Source of the DNA: Gordionus sp. m RMFG-2023
Taxonomy: Eukaryota; Nematomorpha; Gordioida; Chordodea; Parachordodidae
Assembly (NCBI RefSeq): GCF_954871325.1
Contig: NC_088777.1
Location: 29,613,366-29,677,365 of the forward strand
Length of the DNA stretch: 64,000 bases
Direction of reading: 5' to 3'
Below the pieces are notes generated by a model that worked only from the letters and a program-made list of their open reading frames with translations, had not been told where the DNA came from and did no database searches. The position numbers and the translations under genes are program-made. Below, in pieces: positions 22,566 to 35,432 of the stretch; position 1 is the stretch's first letter; every line of letters begins with the position of its first letter.

Positions 22566-22762
22566 TTTGAGGTAATTTTTAGATATGGCTAACTCAATAT
22601 TTTAGTCAGGAAAATATTGCCTAAGCCTAGAAATTTCGCTAATATATGTCAGACCTTTGTACCCTCAATGAACAAAATCTTCAGGCTTGGGTAATATTTT
22701 TCTGGATAAATTATTAAGTTAGCAATCGATATAAAACAAACCATTTAATAACACTACATGAA
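22566..22762. mobile_element. Foldback MITE, degenerate copy (family of 52023-52241)
   Basis: Shares the family order ATGGCTAACTCAATATTTTA, ATTGCCTAAGCC, TTTCGCTAATATATGTC, AATCTTCAGGC, AATATTTTTCTGG and the end CATTTAATAACACTA. The left end is eroded. Confidence 0.8.
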
Positions 22763-22811
22763 GCTGTATAAAAAATAATTTACTAATCAATAATTAAATT
22801 CAAAAATATTT

Positions 22812-23040
22812 ATTTGTGTGTTCTGCCTGAGGAATAAGAATTCCCTAAGTTCAAGTGTTTGTAATTTAATTTTGTGAGCTAAATATTTAAGAAACCCAAG
22901 GTGATAGGAACAAACTGTGTGTTGGGAGATTATAAAATTCCTGAGATTTTTTATAATTTTTTTAGTCTCTGCTGGAGTAAGCAGATTGCTATTTATATTA
23001 GTGGGAAAGGGCCTGATGCATGTATCCCCAAATAAGGGAG
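22812..23040 (+). repeat. Dispersed repeat, inverted copy of 14440-14690
   Basis: GTTCTGCCTGAGGAATAAG and AATTCCCTAAGTTCAA begin the shared segment. The + strand can be read as SLCWSKQIAIYISGKG (about 22968-23015), suggesting a decayed coding element of unknown family. Confidence 0.6.
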
Positions 23041-24199
23041 GATTTGCCCTAATAAAATTTATAACAAGAATACATGATTTGCCCAGTTTTTAATTGTTTT
23101 TAAGTATTTAGATAGTTTTAACTTATTTGCACAGGTTTTAATTATAATGTAATGCGTAGTTTTTTTTATATTAAAAAAAATCGTTTTAGAAATTAAATTT
23201 TTGTAAATGATATGTTATACAAAACTTTTCCAATTTAAATAATTATTATAGTTTAGGGTTCGCTTGTTACAATTTTTTCTTAAACCCACTTCCTCGTGCA
23301 AGTGTTATAGAAAAGAGAATAGGGTTGAGGTTTAGTTATAAGTTAAGATTAATATTTCATATGTGCCATTCTCTAGGTATCCTCTCTTTTATATATAGCC
23401 TGTATGTTATTTTATAATATATATATTTTTTATTAAATAAAATGATTAGTTTATATATATGGGTCAATTTTTATTTAAAAAACCAAACAATACTTTTAAA
23501 AAATTGCTGATTGTTTGAAACTTTGATTATTCTACTTTTACAAAACCATAATTATAGAATGTGACCAAAAATCTATTTATTATGATCTGATTAAAATTAT
23601 ATTCCAATTCCCTAAAAAAGCTTAAGAATCTACAATAACATGACTTAAATATATTTTTCCCCTTTCATTTTTACCTTTTCGCAAATTATTTTCAACTTTA
23701 ATTGCTAAAGAACTTCATTTTTTTAATGCAATGACTTTAACATGTAATTATTTCCCTCTGACCTGCTAAATTTATTTATACTCCCTTCTTTATACTAATC
23801 TTTTCATCAACTTTCTAATGTATTTTTTTTTAAATATATCCATGGTCTCAAGAGTGGTACTCCTTTTACTAGGGAAACCTCCATTCAAAATTTTGGGATC
23901 TAAAGATTGTAAGAATTCTTTATCAGCTCATAAAAATATAACAAAATTCACAGACAAATTTAAAGGTAAATCTATATCAAAATTGCAAGTTACATTGTTC
24001 AAGTAGAAGATTAGTGATATCTTAAATATGATATCAACCGTTTTAAGTTTAACGACACCATTAGGTCAAATGTTACTCCTAAGTATTAAAACGACGCCAT
24101 TCCCTGTAAGGATTTGGGTTTACAAATTTCCCTTGTAAATCTATCTTGGTTCCAGTAAAATCCACCAAATACTTAGAAGATTATTCAGGAGGCTGTCAC
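23041..24199. other. Intronic DNA, nothing firm
   Basis: AT-rich to about 23800. A 62-codon + frame (23818-24006) contains KPPFKILGSKDCKNSLSAHK, which I do not recognise and would not call a gene. Confidence 0.45.
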
Positions 24200-25065
24200 T
24201 TTGAAATTGAATTTCATATAATTCTATACTTTAGGAAACTTCCGTACCATCTTAGCAGGCGTCGAAAATTAAGATCCGAAAACATTATGGATTGAAAGAG
24301 ACACAAATGGGGTAGACAGGGCATTGGTAGGATTTTCTTGGAAGGGAACCCCAAAAATTTGATCCTTGGCAGATAGATAGATCGAGAAGAATGCTGATCT
24401 AATATCTATTTTGCAGGCATAGATATCTTTCTCAAGGTTGGCATGTATAAAAGATAAGGACTTAAGTCTAAACGGGTAATAAAAAATTTTTTGGGACCTC
24501 TGAAAAGTCACAGATAACTCTTGGGACTAACAGCTTTGCAAATAATGCAGAACGGGTGCAGATTTTTTCTAGCAGTGCCTTTTCCATAACGTTTGTAGCA
24601 ACTGTGAAATCTCTGGGTCAAGTTTTTTGGCTTAACCCAGAGATAAAGTAAGTTTAAAGGAATGAATATTATTATCACCTATTTCTTATCTATCAGTTTT
24701 AATCTGAATTCTCGTCTAGATAGAGCTCTGGTAAAAGCGGACTCTAATGAACCTTGATATAGTTTTGAGTAACTATATTGATTATAGGAAACCGATTAAA
24801 ATTAAAGCCAAATAATTAATATACCTTTGGAAATGCCACCTAGATTAGGTAGAGCAATCGATTCTACCTGGGTTTCACCAACATCGTATAAAAAGGCAGA
24901 CCACACAATACACATAATTACCTGCCCAAGATCATGATAGGTAAACGACTCGGGATCCTAAAGCGTCGGGCCCACTGACAGGTCGTCGACTAGCCAGTCC
25001 TTGATACCAGTTTTCAGATATAAAGGGAGACCAGTGGCAAAGCCACAGGGGGAGGTTAAATCTCC
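24200..25065 (-). mobile_element. Retroelement fossil with reverse transcriptase-like core (possibly DIRS-like)
   Basis: The - strand contains YACKIDIRSAFFSIYLS (about 24390-24440) and TPFVSLSIHNVF (about 24270-24310). These are RT blocks of the retroelement type seen in DIRS and LTR elements (KIDIRSAF..I.LS and LPFGLS.AP.VF). The fragment is broken and old. Family assignment between DIRS and LTR groups is uncertain; no terminal repeats were found. The fossil at 28230-29350 lies on the same strand upstream and may belong to the same former insertion. Confidence 0.5.
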
Positions 25066-25235
25066 CAGCCATTTTTCAAAATTAAGAATTAATAATGACT
25101 TTGAAATACGATATGTATTTATCTTCATTTCATATCCCTTTTATATCCTAAATAACTTAAGTCTTATGTTTTTATAAACAATTGTTCAGAGGAAATTTAG
25201 ATAGATCATTTTTAATAATTATAAACTTTTTTCAT
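25066..25235. other. Short spacer
   Basis: AT-rich; nothing recognised. Confidence 0.5.
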
Positions 25236-25447
25236 ATATAATATCAACTAGCATTTTTTAAAACGACTAACTCATTATTTTATCCAGAAAAAAATTACGC
25301 ATGCCTGAAGTTTTGGTCATCAATGGCACAAAAGTTTGGACATTAATTAGCGAAATCTCAAGGTTAAGGCAATAATTTTCTGGCTAAAATATTGAGGCCA
25401 TTTTTATAAATCGGCTCAAATCGAGTTGTTTAACAACACTATCAACT
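25236..25447. mobile_element. Foldback MITE copy (family of 52023-52241)
   Basis: ACGACTAACTCATTATTTTA, CATGCCTGAAGTTTTGG, TTTGGACATTAATTAGCG, AAATCTCAAGG, TTTTCTGGCTAAAATATTGA and the end GTTGTTTAACAACACTA match the 52 kb copy throughout. The right end is intact; the left is eroded. Confidence 0.85.
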
Positions 25448-25936
25448 TAATTTATACTTATATTCATTTTGTGTTACATACATTTAAGTTAATGTAACAT
25501 TAATTTATGTAAAATTCTTATGGAATTTTAATTAGAAAGCTGTTTTTCTGGTATTCTTCTGTTATCAAAGTAGCTAAGTAAGAAGCTTGTCAAATTTTGT
25601 TTGTTTTTCTAAACTATAACAACCTTACTTTCTATGATTTTTATTAAGATGCACCTGAATAATATTTAAATTTTTTGTTATCAACTTCCTGTCAAAAATT
25701 GTTACCACCAATAATATTATGTTGATTTTTTTATCAAGTCAAACTATGTGTTTTTTCCTTCAAAAAAGCAACCATAAAATGTATAAAATTTTAAGAATAA
25801 TAAAATAAAATTTATTTATTAAAATATATTAAAAATCACTTATAATCTCATACTGATTTTGTTTGCAATAAAATAATATATTCTTAATTAATGATATTTA
25901 TTGATGTGTAATATTAATAATTATTAATGTAATATA
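25448..25936. other. Intronic DNA, nothing recognised
   Basis: AT-rich; no feature assigned up to the target duplication of the next element (25937-25944). Confidence 0.5.
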
Positions 25937-26259
25937 TCATATACATTGGCGTACGCAGAGGGGGGGGGGCAGGGGGAAAATCCCCCCCCCCTTCAAAGCC
26001 AAAAAATGCAGATGCCGGATATATTTATCAAAAATATTATTGTTTATATTAATTTATATTTGTTAATATTTATTCGTATCTCATATTAAATATATATTTT
26101 ATTACATTTATTATCACATTCATACGTTATTTTATCAATTAATTTCGATTTCAAGTTTTCCGGCGTAATATTTATTTATTATTTTCAAATTTTTGGCTTA
26201 ATATTTATCTACCATTTTCACATTTCTATTCAAATAATAATTATTTCTGAAATTTCTGG

Positions 26260-27600
26260 TCCAACAGGGAAAAAGAAATTGTAACCTTGTCCAACGAGAT
26301 AGAGCCTCTTCCATCAAGCACTAACAGCTATTGAGGAGTTAGAAGAGCCAATTATTTGCTATTACTGAAATATCACAATGGCCTGATAGAAATATTTCCT
26401 CAGAAGCAAGAAAATTATTGGATTCATTGCTTATTCCAAATTTTATTTCTCATTAGAATGTATTATTTAATTATACAACTATTTTAAGTATTACTTTTCA
26501 AAAACATGACATTGGTTTGATTAAGAAGATGAGAATAGCGGAAAGCATTTTATCAGAACTCAAGGAAATTAGGGCTAATGTTGTTGAAGAATTTCATATT
26601 TTATATTTTATTGTTGAGTCAAAAGCAGATATATACGTGTTTAATATTTGTCTCCCTCGACTTGTAGCAAGGCAAGCTCATCGTTAAAACATTAATAGAA
26701 GAGTATATCTTAGATGCAGATACATTTATAACCCAAATAAATGAATTTTTAATTCATCATGCAGCACTTACATCTGCAAATATTACTTCCACAAAAGCCT
26801 TCCCAACATTTTTCAGATGGTGATAGAAAATAAAAATTTGTTAGATTTTTATTATGAAGATGTTAAAGTATCTTATGATGCCTTACTAGCTGAATAACTA
26901 TGTTTATAAGATTAATTAAAGTTGATATAGTCTCAAAAAATGCTATGGATGCTCTGCATTATTTCAAACACATTTTAGACTACCAATGTATTAAAAGGGT
27001 TTATAAACTCTTCCCATTAGTAAACTAATGAGAGAACACTCTCTTTTTTAAGAAGAATAACAGAGGCCTGCAGAAGTACCATTTGCAGGGCACTGCCCGG
27101 ATTTATTTTAAAGATTTGTAACGGCCCGGCCTGGGTTTTTTTAAAAATTTTTAGGCCCGGCTCGGCTTTATTTTTAAAATTTTCAGCCTGGGCCCGGCTT
27201 TTTTTTAAATAAAATTTTTAGGCCCGGCCCGGATTTTTTTAAAATAAATTATATTTATTTTTGATTTTTATAGCTAATAATAACAATTTCAAATATAGGC
27301 TGTTTTGCCCGGCCTGGGTTTTTTTTAAAAAATAATTAAGACCCAACTTGGGTGTTATATTAAAAAAATTAAAATACTGTCCGGTCCAGTGGCCGGGTCT
27401 GCAGGTCTCTGAAAAACATACCAAGAAGTGCAACATGTGAAAGTAGATTGAAAGATTTGGATCTTTTGAATATTCATAGGCATTTGACGACAAGCAAGGA
27501 TGAGATAATTGAAAAATTAGCTCAATCCCAACGAAGATTAGATTTTACATTAATATATAACATACAAAATACAATTATTCCTAAGAAACTTTTGTAAAGG
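26260..27600 (+). pseudogene. hAT transposase, degenerate (ZMYM1-like)
   Basis: In order on the + strand: SEARKLLDSLLIPNFIS (about 26405), KKMRIAESILSELKEIRANV (about 26525), ICLPRLVARQAHR (about 26650), LIEEYILDADTFITQINEFL (about 26695), TNERTLSFLRRITEACRST (about 27025, corresponding to the ERSFS.LRRIK dimerisation block) and CESRLKDLDLLNIHRHLTT (about 27440). The last two are separated by the GC-block insertion. Frame changes and stops are frequent; no active enzyme can be produced. Confidence 0.85.
27095..27412. repeat. GC-block repeat (GGCCCGG family), best copy, nested in hAT
   Basis: GC clusters GGCACTGCCCGG, ACGGCCCGGCCTGGG, AGGCCCGGCTCGGC, CCTGGGCCCGGC and AGGCCCGGCCCGG occur at intervals of about 35-45 bases in poly-T/poly-A DNA. 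It ends GGCCGGGTCTGCAGGTCTCTG. It interrupts the hAT transposase. AGAAGTACCAT and AGAAGTGCAAC at its two borders may be its target duplication. Confidence 0.8.
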
Positions 27601-27822
27601 CTCAAAAAATTCAAATTTCTATTTTGGGTCATTTAAGTGATTCTTTTACATATAATTTTTTTATAATTCACATTGATTTAAAATTGTGTATTAGGAATAG
27701 TTATTAGTCCTAATAAATTTATGCTTGATATTTTTAAAAAACAATAATATTTCTTAAAAAAATTTATTACCCCCCCCCCCCCCCCCCCAGACCAAATTCC
27801 TGCGTACGCGCCTGATCATGTA

Positions 27823-28229
27823 TAATTAAAGAATAATATTTGTATTAAAAGTCATCGATCTTATTTCATTAATAATTGATTTCTTATTCATTAATCAACT
27901 TTAAATTAAAAATAAAATAACAACTCATTTAAATATAATTTGTTACTCAAGCTTTTGAAATTATTTTTTAAGGAATGTATAAAATTATCTATATACATTT
28001 GCTTTAATATCACACATATTCCTAGAATCGACTGAATTTTATTTAACCATTTTTTTATTAGTATTAAATTTAACTTATAAAATAGTTAAAAAAATAATTA
28101 TTTCAAATGTTAATCTATAATAAAAATTATTAAAAGTTAAATTTTGTGTAATTTTAATAAGTGAATAATATTGCTAATAATTTTATAAAGAAAAGGTAGA
28201 AAGAAATATGATTTTAAAATAAACCCTGC
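27823..28229. other. Intronic DNA, nothing recognised
   Basis: AT-rich; nothing assigned. Confidence 0.5.
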
Positions 28230-29350
28230 CAAAGTTCGTACAAAAGGCCCAAGGCTAGTTAAATGGAAGTCTGGGGGAGGAAGGAGGGGGTAAACCCCAG
28301 ACTTTTAGAGGTACTCCCTAAGGGAAATTCTTATCTACTCCACTGAATAAGGCTATATCTCACATTGGCAACTTTAGGCTACGACTGGTACACGGCGTAG
28401 ATAGCGACTAATGAGAAAGAGGATTGTCACCTTTATTTTCAGACGTTGCTTTTGAGTTGCTCATGTGAGAAAATCTGGCGCCTTTCTATTTTAACCAGAC
28501 TTGGAACTGCGGCCTTCTTCCTCATTTGAGTGGTAACCCATTTTCTGACAACGAGGGCTCCTCAGATCCCCGTTGTTGCTACACTGAAAAGAGCCTCTAG
28601 GTATTGACCAACCCTAAATGGGGGTGTTGGGAACTGGTTGTCTTAATTAGGTAGAAAATATCATTTATTTTCTTTGCTTAATTTTTAAGGTGGATAGCTT
28701 CTTGGGACAACCCCAATAGTAAGGTACGAAGCATGTCATTTAGCGGACTCTTGGATTGACGAAAGAGCAGACAAGCTTGATCCCTTTTCCGTTCAGATAT
28801 TAGGCATAGTATGAATTATCGTGAGTCATTACAGTGGGCCAGTTCGAATGAACCGCTAGCTCGTGAATCCTGATTACCTCAATGAAAGTACCACTAACAA
28901 ACATGTTCTTCTGAGGAATCATTCGTAGAATGATCTTCCTAAAAGTTTTTATCTCATGTCTTTCTCTTCATTGAGGAGTTCGACATCAGAGCTTTAGTAA
29001 ATCCGTTTCTGTACCTTGCCATATTTGGTTGAGCATTGACTCTCTGCTGTAGTTTCCGGAGGGACTTTGGTCGATTAGAACAATATTCATAGGAGGAAGC
29101 GGTGGAACAATAGTTTTTTAGCTTGATTTTCTGTCCAGGTAAGATACGCCATTAAGTATTCATCGCTGTCTGCCTCTTGGCGATGAAGATCGTTCGACCT
29201 GGGAGTATTCATGGCGATTAAAAAATTTATTAAAGGGAAAAGAAACAATGGGCTCTGCAGATCTAGTGGTAAGGGCAAATTGAAGATGTCGGTAGACGCA
29301 GCTTTCGCTACGTTTTTGTTAAATTTGACCATGGTAGTAGTATAAAACAA
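28230..29350 (-). mobile_element. Fossil coding segment, perhaps gag-like part of a retroelement
   Basis: The segment is clearly less AT-rich than its surroundings and has coding character on the - strand. Readable pieces include DLHRQEADSDEYLMAYLTW (about 29120-29185), TFIEVIRIHELAVHSNWPTV (about 28835-28890) and HDNSYY. The pattern (a helical region, then W..V...D..Y) vaguely recalls gag-type proteins of DIRS-like elements. I cannot identify the family. It is broken and old; no ends found. It may be the upstream partner of the RT-like fossil at 24200-25065, separated by later insertions. Confidence 0.4.
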
Positions 29351-31552
29351 AATTATGAAATATACTTTTAAAACTAAATTTAAAAATAAAATAGTGAAAA
29401 ATAGGTCGATAATTATAAAATTCGTCTATAATAATATATCATTTTGGGGGGGGGGGCTTAAATTTCCTTTATTGCTAGTTTAAATTTACTTAAAAATAAC
29501 ATGTACTAGGAGTTCCTATTTTATTTCACTAAGTTCCTACACCAAATACACCGCAATATAATTTTCACTGAATACCTTACCTCATATATTAAAATTTTGG
29601 CATATCTTTTATTATTAAAATAATGTTTAATTTAATGTGTTCAGAGTTATTAGGTGATAAAATATAAATTATAATGTTATTATGGCTAAAATATTTTTTA
29701 CGTCGTTCAAAACTTAAAAATAAGATTCACAAATTTCGAAAACTTTAAGGAAAATAAAGAAATTTATTTTAATCTAAAAATTAAAACGTGTTTATTTTTA
29801 GAAAATTTTCAAAAATTATACAAAATTTTGTTAAAATTTTTAAATTTATTAAGTTATAAAACTTTCCAAGAAAAATTGTACTGAATATCGTATTAAATTG
29901 AAATAAAAAAGTGTCAATTAATAGAATGGAATAAAATATATCATTTATAATGCATATTCGTGGGAAAATTCGATCGATTGTTTTGACTGCAAAAATCATA
30001 TTAACGGAAAGTGGATTTTAATGAATATTAACCAGTCTTTCATTTTACTTTGTTAATTTTATCACTCAATCGAAATAATTTAATTTCTTTGTGAAAATCA
30101 AATTGTTTCTGCTAACAAATCCATAATCAATGATAAAAGTTTTCTATTATAAAGATTTTTTCAATCCCAATAAAAATAAATCATTTCTAACTTCAAGTTA
30201 AATTAAACATTTCCAAATATTTTTTTGATGAGTTTTAATTCATTAATCCAAGTTCTTTGCTCAGTTTTAAGATTTCATTTAATCACAAAAAAGATTTATT
30301 ATTCATGGCTCACATAGTTTTAGATGTAAAGGCTCCGGTTTTATACATGTTACACCCATTGACTATCTCTCTTTTAGCCTATGTAAAATTGCTCTACGAC
30401 CAAATATAGAGTATAACATCTTCCCAAGTGAACAATAGAAAAAGATGCTTTCATTAATGTAGTTGAAGAATTTTTTAGCCTATGATCCGACACCAACTAT
30501 CTCATGTATTTCGCGTAGTACCAGAAAACGTTTTACCGCCTTTTAATAAACACATGCTTTCAATTATTCTCAAACCTAACAACCATCCCTTTGGATTTAT
30601 ACCGATAATTTTTATCGTCTTACCCTAAGATTGCCTCTTGTCAAAAATTATCCAAATATATTATCTGCAATTATTATTTTCAACACTAATATTACTGATA
30701 TTCATATTATTTCCTTCATATAAAAATATTATAGAGGGTTCGAAATGGACACAGAGGTGGCCTAGATAGCAAAGGCCTCTTTATATCCAAGATATTATAA
30801 AACAAATATGCCGTTAAATTCTACACTCTTGGAAAATATAACAAAAATATTATATACACTATTAAATATACAATTTTCTTTAGTTCCCGATTAATGGCTT
30901 TCAAAAAATGATTATGGGAAACATCGAATCGGTAATGTATTAGGAAGAATTAAATCCAAAATTATAGTGATGCGAATAAAAGACACTGAAGTAAAGTACT
31001 CTTTTAACCACTACAATTAGGCTTCGGTGTGGAAGATGGGATTAATTCATCTACCCACGTTGTCCGCATCAAATTTTCTTATGCCGAAAATTTAATGCCT
31101 GAAATTTCTTATAACGAAATTTATTCTTAAAATAAATTTTATCTCCTATATTTAAAATACATGCTTTACAGCAATGGTTCGCAGGTGAATGATGAATCTA
31201 AAATCTAAATACTCTTAAAATCCATTCTAAATATGAAATTTGATAATCATTTATGACTTCAAGCCACCCTCCTATTTAAAACACGAGGTATATAAAAAAA
31301 AATTTCGATCAGATCCCAACATTCCTAAGAAAATACTGAGATGCTCTTTTAGTAGCCTGCTTCGTTGCTTATCTATTATCTAGTGGACATCAGATAACTT
31401 AAACCTATAATTCCTTAGTTCTGATTAAGAATGGCTGGAAATCATCCCTAATTCAAATCTCGCCTGGACTTATTAGCAGAGCAATTCAAATTATCAATAG
31501 TCCTTCCTCGGTTGAGATGTTGTAACCCCAACCCTAAGTGTAGATCGTCATT
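29351..31552. other. Intronic DNA, nothing recognised
   Basis: Contains a G run at about 29445-29456 and AT-rich sequence. From about 30300 to 31550 the composition is a little more mixed, but no family is readable on either strand. Confidence 0.5.
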
Positions 31553-31719
31553 TGTGGTGTTTATAATGTGGCGTTTATTAATATAATATAATATATTTAA
31601 AATGAGAAAATCAATCCATATATAATGTTTATAAAATCGTTTATACATATAATCTATTACAATATAGTGTAACCTTAAACCAAAATAACAAAATACAATT
31701 TTAATATTAATACATTACA
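31553..31719 (-). repeat. LTR of the Gypsy-like fossil (3' LTR)
   Basis: TG...CA borders (TGTGGTGTTTATAATG to TTACATTACA). About 167 bp, aligned with the copy at 35433-35631 apart from substitutions and a different number of a short internal tandem unit. Confidence 0.85.
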
Positions 31720-32942
31720 GTTCTCCCCACTACAAATTGAATACATCATGATTATTGGGGTCTTTTTTTAAGAGTTGTTTCCATTATGTTCTGCATTGTC
31801 CAAATCCACAATCATTGTCATGGGTATTTCCTTAGTTTGTACATGAGCATCCATCAGTTGGTCGGCATGCTTGTTTTTAAGAATACCCTCAGATTCAGCA
31901 TCATACAATATCGCACTTTTCCATTGAACCACTGTCTCTTCATGCCATCCCGCAATCCTTTCTTTTTCTACCCAAAACTTCTGCTTCTCTTTAAATTCAC
32001 TGGGCTCAAAGTTCCTATCTTTATAATATTTTTGTTTCCATAAGCGTTTTCAGTCCTTTCCCTCTTAGATAATTTCCATTAATCTAACGTGGCCCTGAGC
32101 GGCATTCCAAACATCATTTCGGCAGGGGATTTACCGGAAGTTGCATTTTGATTTCGGTGAGTAAGTAAAACATTATCTAAATTTAACTGATCAGGAGTTC
32201 CACATCTCCTTCCAGCATAGTAACGCGTCGTTACTGTAGGTATATAACGCTCACCTAACCTTTCGATTTGGGGCTATAAAGGGCCGATCTAAAATGTTTT
32301 ATTGTTTTTAAAAAGAAACGTTTTGAATCCAGATCCAATAAACTGAGTACCGTTATCTGAGACAATGTAGCGAGGTAACCCAAATCTAGCTAAATAATTA
32401 CGCAGATTATTTATTATACTTGCCGAAATAATATTTGTTAAAATTGCAAATTCAACCCATTTGGTGAAAGCGTCTACACAAATTAACTAATACATTCCAA
32501 ATACGGGGCCTGTCAAATTTCTTTTCCAAGGTGGGGTAGGAATGTTTCAATTTTATAACGGAACTTCTCTGGCTCCCTGTTTCCTTCGACCTCTTGCAGT
32601 TTTAACGAACTCTTCGACATCACGTCCAAAAAACATAGTATCTACATAATGATTTCATTTCCACTAGCCCAGGATGTTTTTGATGAATATTCAAAACCCT
32701 TTTCTTTAAATAATTGGGAATAATAATTCTATCAATATAAAATAATAATCCTCCTTCGAACGAAATATTATTTTATAAAAATAAATTTTTTTAAAATCTC
32801 CGAATAATTATTTATATTATCAAATACCAATGAAATTAATTTAATAATTTATCTCAGATTGATATCATTGCTCATTTCACTTACCACTTTACTTCGAGTG
32901 AACGATAAATCTCCTATTAAATTAATTTTTAATTCTCTAATT

Positions 32943-33545
32943 TCATCTTCGATATTTTTTTAAAACTTCATTAATTTTTTCTCTCTCTACCCCTAAACAG
33001 GACAGAGCGTCGGCGCATCTGTTTTGATTACCCGATTTATGAATTATCTCATAGTCATAATTTAAAAGCTTCGTCGCCCACCGTATTAAACGGCTATTTG
33101 TTATTTTATTTAAGTTTCTTTTATCACCTAAGATATATTTTAAAGGTTTATGAACTGTAACCAAAATAAAATGTCTTTCATAAATATATTGATGAAACTT
33201 CTCGACAGCGAACATAATCGCCGAAGCCTCCCGATCATTGGTGGCGTAATTCTTTTAAGAAGCGTCCTCCATGCGTAAGCAATATAGTTCTCCTGGCCAG
33301 TAAGAAATCGGTGTGCAATAACAGCTCCAAGACCATTTTCGGAAGCGTCACAAGAAATGACGACAGGAATATCGGCTGAATAAGAAATTATTGTATCTTC
33401 TTTTGATAATATATTTTTTAACTCTATTAAATATTTCATTTTCTTTAGCTGACCAAAACCAACTCACATTTTTTCTCGTTAGTCGGTGTAAAAGCGCATA
33501 AATAGAATGTAAATCGTTTATAAACGACTCATGGTAATTCACCAT
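32943..33545 (-). pseudogene. Gypsy-like RT-RNase H region (fossil)
   Basis: Recognisable pieces are MVNYHESFINDLHSIYALLH (the linker following RT), PVVISCDASENGLGAVIAHR (RNase H start) and PLKYILGDKRNLNKITNSRL (RNase H end). These are characteristic of Ty3/Gypsy pol. Part of the broken element 31553-35631. Confidence 0.9.
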
Positions 33546-34299
33546 TCCAAGAAACGAAAGTAATTATAGATGGTGTTTTACAATTTTTTACGGCAAATTC
33601 CGAATTCTTCAATAACATAACCTAAATAAGTAACTGACTTTTCTCCAATTTTAATTTTATCGGTCGTCTTTGTCAGTCCAGCCTTATCAAATCTACTTAA
33701 TACTTCTTCTAGATTAACTATATGATCAAAATTATTCTCGCCTGTAATAATTACGTCGTCTAAAAATACACTAAGGAATTCCCTTTAATAGATTTTGCAT
33801 TAAGCATTGAAATGTTATTGGAGCTTTATTCCCAAGGTATCGGTAATAACCGACATGAGTCGAAATTACTAAAAGGTCCCTACATTCTGGACTATCTCCG
33901 AATTGTAAAAATGCATCTTTTAAATCTATCGTTGAAAATATTTTACCACCCGAGATCCTATTTGTCAGGACGAAGTTGGTAGTAAATCGTTATCTAACTC
34001 TAAATATTTGCTGATTGTTAAACGAAAATCTCCAAATATCCGCACGCCACCGGATTTCTTTAAGATATTAACCGTTCGTGGAGTTGTATTGGATCACCAT
34101 CTCGATAACGCCTTCATCTAACTGCAACTCAGCTTCAACTGTTCGACACAAAGGAAATGGAACTCTTTTGCTGGTAACAGTATCGGTAATGTGCTCGGTT
34201 GTATGCGGATAACCGCTCTTTGAGTTTTATTTCACCTAATTTTTTTTTAAAAAACTTGCGGAAATTTCGATGCAATAGTATTTAAAGTGAAAAATTTAT

Positions 34300-35380
34300 A
34301 TTTATATTATTAATTCGATCTTCCGGAAGTTTTATACCAAATTCTTAAGAAAAGGCATTACAAAAATAAGGGAATTCTCACCTTTAACTACCCAAATAAG
34401 TAGAAATTTTGAAATATTTTTTACTTCGACTTCCACTAAAAATTTATCCAATACTTCGATTTTGATATGATAATATACACGCAACATCAGTATCGAATTC
34501 CATAGTAAACTGCAACCCATTTATCTTCGCACCAAATGGTAGCTTTATTAGGAAATGGCAGGCGAGGTTTCCATGATGGAATCATTTGTATGGCATGAGT
34601 TCTACAATCTTACGCTTTGTGATTTGCCTTACTACATCGAAAGCATATGACTTCTTTTTGAAATAGGTTAGGTTTAAAACTAGAAGGAATATAATTATTA
34701 TGGTTAAATTTGTTAGCATTGTAATTATTATTATTATTGAATTTTTTAACGTTATTATAATTATTATTCCTAAAATAAGTATTTTGGAACCTTGCGTTGG
34801 GTTATGTTTAATTATTTTGTTAACTTTTGCCTTGTCCTTCTCCAATGAAGACATCGCGATCGCTAAACGCACGGTATCTTTAAAAGTGATATTGCCTTTG
34901 ATATAGTTTGACCGAAGTTCTTTATCCAACTCAGGCCGCCCTACTCCTAAGATAAAAATATATTTTAAAAGTTCATCAATAAGCGATTTAAAATTAAATA
35001 ATGAGCAAATACTTTTAATTTGATAGAAAAATCTATAATAGTTTCTCCACCTTTTTAAAGTATAAAAATTATATCCTTAGATATTTTCTCCAAACTATCA
35101 AGTAAAGTTATATAATTAATGTTCTCTAAATTATTTGTGTAGTGGAAATTTTTTATTTTAATTACATTATATGTACCTATGTATGCTAATAACAAATCTT
35201 TTTTTATTTTAATCGAATATTTTTTACTTTGAAGATGAGTTCTAAATTATATACATAGTCCTGAATATTCACTTTTTCTTTGACGAATTCTGGAAAATGG
35301 AATTGACTAGATGTTGATGCTTCTTCGTTTTTCTTCAGAAATATCTTCTTCGAGTCTTCGCTAGCCATAGTATAATTTTG
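34300..35380 (-). pseudogene. Gag and protease region of the Gypsy-like fossil
   Basis: The - strand shows a gag-type segment (TFKDTVRLAIAMSSLEKDKA at about 34830-34890) and, further on, a region in the position of a protease. Broken; assigned mainly by position upstream of RT. The + strand frame at 34700-34906 is its shadow. Confidence 0.55.
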
Positions 35381-35432
35381 ACCTTTATATTTAATATATC
35401 TCCTTTTTTAAAAAAAATTAATCGTCGCCAAA

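Larger units (their letters stand above)
25945..27814 (+). mobile_element. hAT-superfamily DNA transposon with target duplication
   Basis: Ends CATTGGCGTACGCAG (left) and CTGCGTACGCGCCTG (right) are inverted repeats. They are flanked by 8-bp duplications ATCATATA (25937-25944) and ATCATGTA (27815-27822), one mismatch apart. Long G and C runs lie just inside both ends. The interior encodes a decayed transposase of the ZMYM1-like hAT group and carries a nested GC-block repeat (27095-27410). Further pieces of this family are at 11739-11828 and 17142-17985. Confidence 0.93.

Noticed and set aside
31786-32043. 85-codon + strand frame
   Set aside because: Antisense to the integrase end of the Gypsy-like fossil.
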